A stretch of 39,755 nt of DNA. Origin: Massilia alkalitolerans DSM 17462. Lineage in GTDB: Bacteria; Pseudomonadota; Gammaproteobacteria; Burkholderiales; Burkholderiaceae_D. The notes below the pieces were generated by a model, which saw only the letters and a list, made by a program, of their open reading frames with translations, made no database searches and was not told the origin of the DNA. The stretch is taken from NCBI RefSeq assembly GCF_000427785.1, contig NZ_ATYR01000038.1, positions 1 through 39,755 on the forward strand, given 5' to 3'. The first letter of the stretch is position 1. The number at the start of each line of letters is the position of its first letter. Made by a program: the position numbers and the translations under genes. Positions 39,388-39,755 of this stretch are shown piece by piece.

Positions 39388-39410
39388 CGGTACGGCGGCA
39401 AGCCGTACCG
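39388..39410 (+). terminator. Strong intercistronic hairpin after soxD
   Basis: CGGTACGGC and GCCGTACCG are exact complements with a 5-base loop, starting 2 bases after the soxD stop. It is followed by TTAACAATA rather than a T-run, so it may act as a partial terminator or as an mRNA-stabilising stem that sets soxCD apart from the pseudoazurin gene. Confidence 0.5.
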
Positions 39411-39439
39411 TTAACAATACTTAAGGGAGACGTAGCAAT

Positions 39440-39755
39440 ATGAAACATGTCGTAAGCGGACTCATCCTGTCGATCGCCTGCGTTGGGGCGATGGCGGCCG
39501 AGCACCAGGTCAAGATGCTCAACACCGGCAAGGACGGCACCATGGTCTTCGAGCCGGGCTTCCTGAAGGTCGCCAAGGGCGATACCGTCAAGTTCATCAA
39601 GGTCGATGCGTCGCACAACAGCGCTTCGGTCGTCACCCCGCCCGGCGCCGCCGCGTGGAAAGGCAAGCCGGACGAGGAAATCTCGGTCAAGCTCGACCAG
39701 GAAGGCGTCTACGTCTATGTGTGCGAGCCGCACAAGATGATGGCCATGGCAGGGG
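39440..39755 (+). CDS. Pseudoazurin (partial, cut by window edge)
   Basis: About 105 residues are visible; the end lies outside. A signal peptide (about 1-20, cleavage after AMA-A) precedes a cupredoxin domain beginning EHQVKMLNTGKDGTMVFEP. All four copper ligands are present: His59 in DASHNS, Cys95, His98 and Met103 in VCEPHKMMAM, with spacing identical to pseudoazurin (C-x2-H-x4-M). Pseudoazurin is a known electron acceptor of periplasmic donors, including Sox enzymes in Paracoccus. It follows soxD by 53 bases. The ribosome binding site AGGGAG is about 10 bases from the ATG. Confidence 0.9.
   Translation, partial: MKHVVSGLILSIACVGAMAAEHQVKMLNTGKDGTMVFEPGFLKVAKGDTVKFIKVDASHNSASVVTPPGAAAWKGKPDEEISVKLDQEGVYVYVCEPHKMMAMAG

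Noticed and set aside
38220..39733. Long minus-strand frames opposite soxD and pseudoazurin
   Set aside because: Low-complexity Arg/Gly/His composition, opposite clear haem and copper motifs on the plus strand.
1..39755. CRISPR arrays, tRNA or rRNA genes
   Set aside because: No regularly spaced repeats and no cloverleaf or rRNA-like sequence noticed; a covariance-model scan was not possible.

Overview
The window reads as Burkholderiales chromosomal DNA, possibly Oxalobacteraceae-like. This is an inference from the GC-rich, strongly biased codon use of most genes, the System II cytochrome c biogenesis protein, and the mix of CioAB, cbb3-type, TsdBA and SoxCD genes. No rRNA or tRNA gene and no CRISPR array was seen.

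Region 1 (1-7400) is visibly AT-richer than the rest and is a mobile element. An IS3-family 3' end (1-263) has cut into a tyrosine recombinase gene, leaving only its last part (270-887). Behind it lies a very tightly packed operon: a 702-aa tyrosine recombinase, a 309-aa HTH/coiled-coil protein, a 122-aa HTH protein and a 431-aa tyrosine recombinase. The plan resembles Tn554 TnpA/TnpB/TnpC and the gamma-mobile-trio (GmtX/Y/Z) islands but matches neither clearly. Two divergent phosphatase-type genes, a HAD hydrolase and a calcineurin-like phosphoesterase, look like cargo. About 630 bases without a convincing gene follow.

Region 2 (8016-13435) opens the sulfur/respiration island: a SoxB-like hydrolase without a signal peptide, an AcfC-like periplasmic binding protein, two tandem DUF2892-like membrane proteins, an ETHE1-type persulfide dioxygenase, another small DUF2892 protein and a DUF2243 gene broken by an in-frame amber codon.

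Region 3 (13441-22149) is terminal oxidases and copper handling: CtaG-like assembly factor, the cyanide-insensitive bd-type oxidase CioAB with a 50-aa DUF2474 subunit, CopC-CopD, and on the minus strand a variant cbb3-type oxidase operon (CcoS-like, CcoN, CcoO, a mono-haem cytochrome and a small membrane protein).

Region 4 (22688-32778) oxidises reduced sulfur. TsdB-TsdA turns thiosulfate into tetrathionate. A type II sulfide:quinone oxidoreductase with a DUF442 protein diverges from a BigR/SqrR-like persulfide sensor that leads two YeeE/YedE transporters, a TauE/SafE exporter, a second persulfide dioxygenase, a methyltransferase and a lone CcsB. An OBAP-family lipoprotein and an ICMT-like methyltransferase sit among them.

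Region 5 (32836-39755) holds an MFS transporter and a third metallo-beta-lactamase-fold dioxygenase-like gene next to an ArsR-rhodanese fusion regulator, a rhodanese remnant joined to a DUF302 lipoprotein, and a SoxR-type ArsR repressor facing a perfect palindrome before soxC, soxD and a pseudoazurin cut by the window edge. Sox XYZA genes are not in the window.

Together, sulfide and persulfide would be oxidised by SQR, DUF442/rhodanese and dioxygenases, sulfite exported or oxidised, thiosulfate oxidised by TsdA or by a Sox complex partly outside the window, and electrons passed to c-type cytochromes, quinone and the oxidases. Three different ArsR-type regulators with cysteines suggest separate sulfur-responsive switches.
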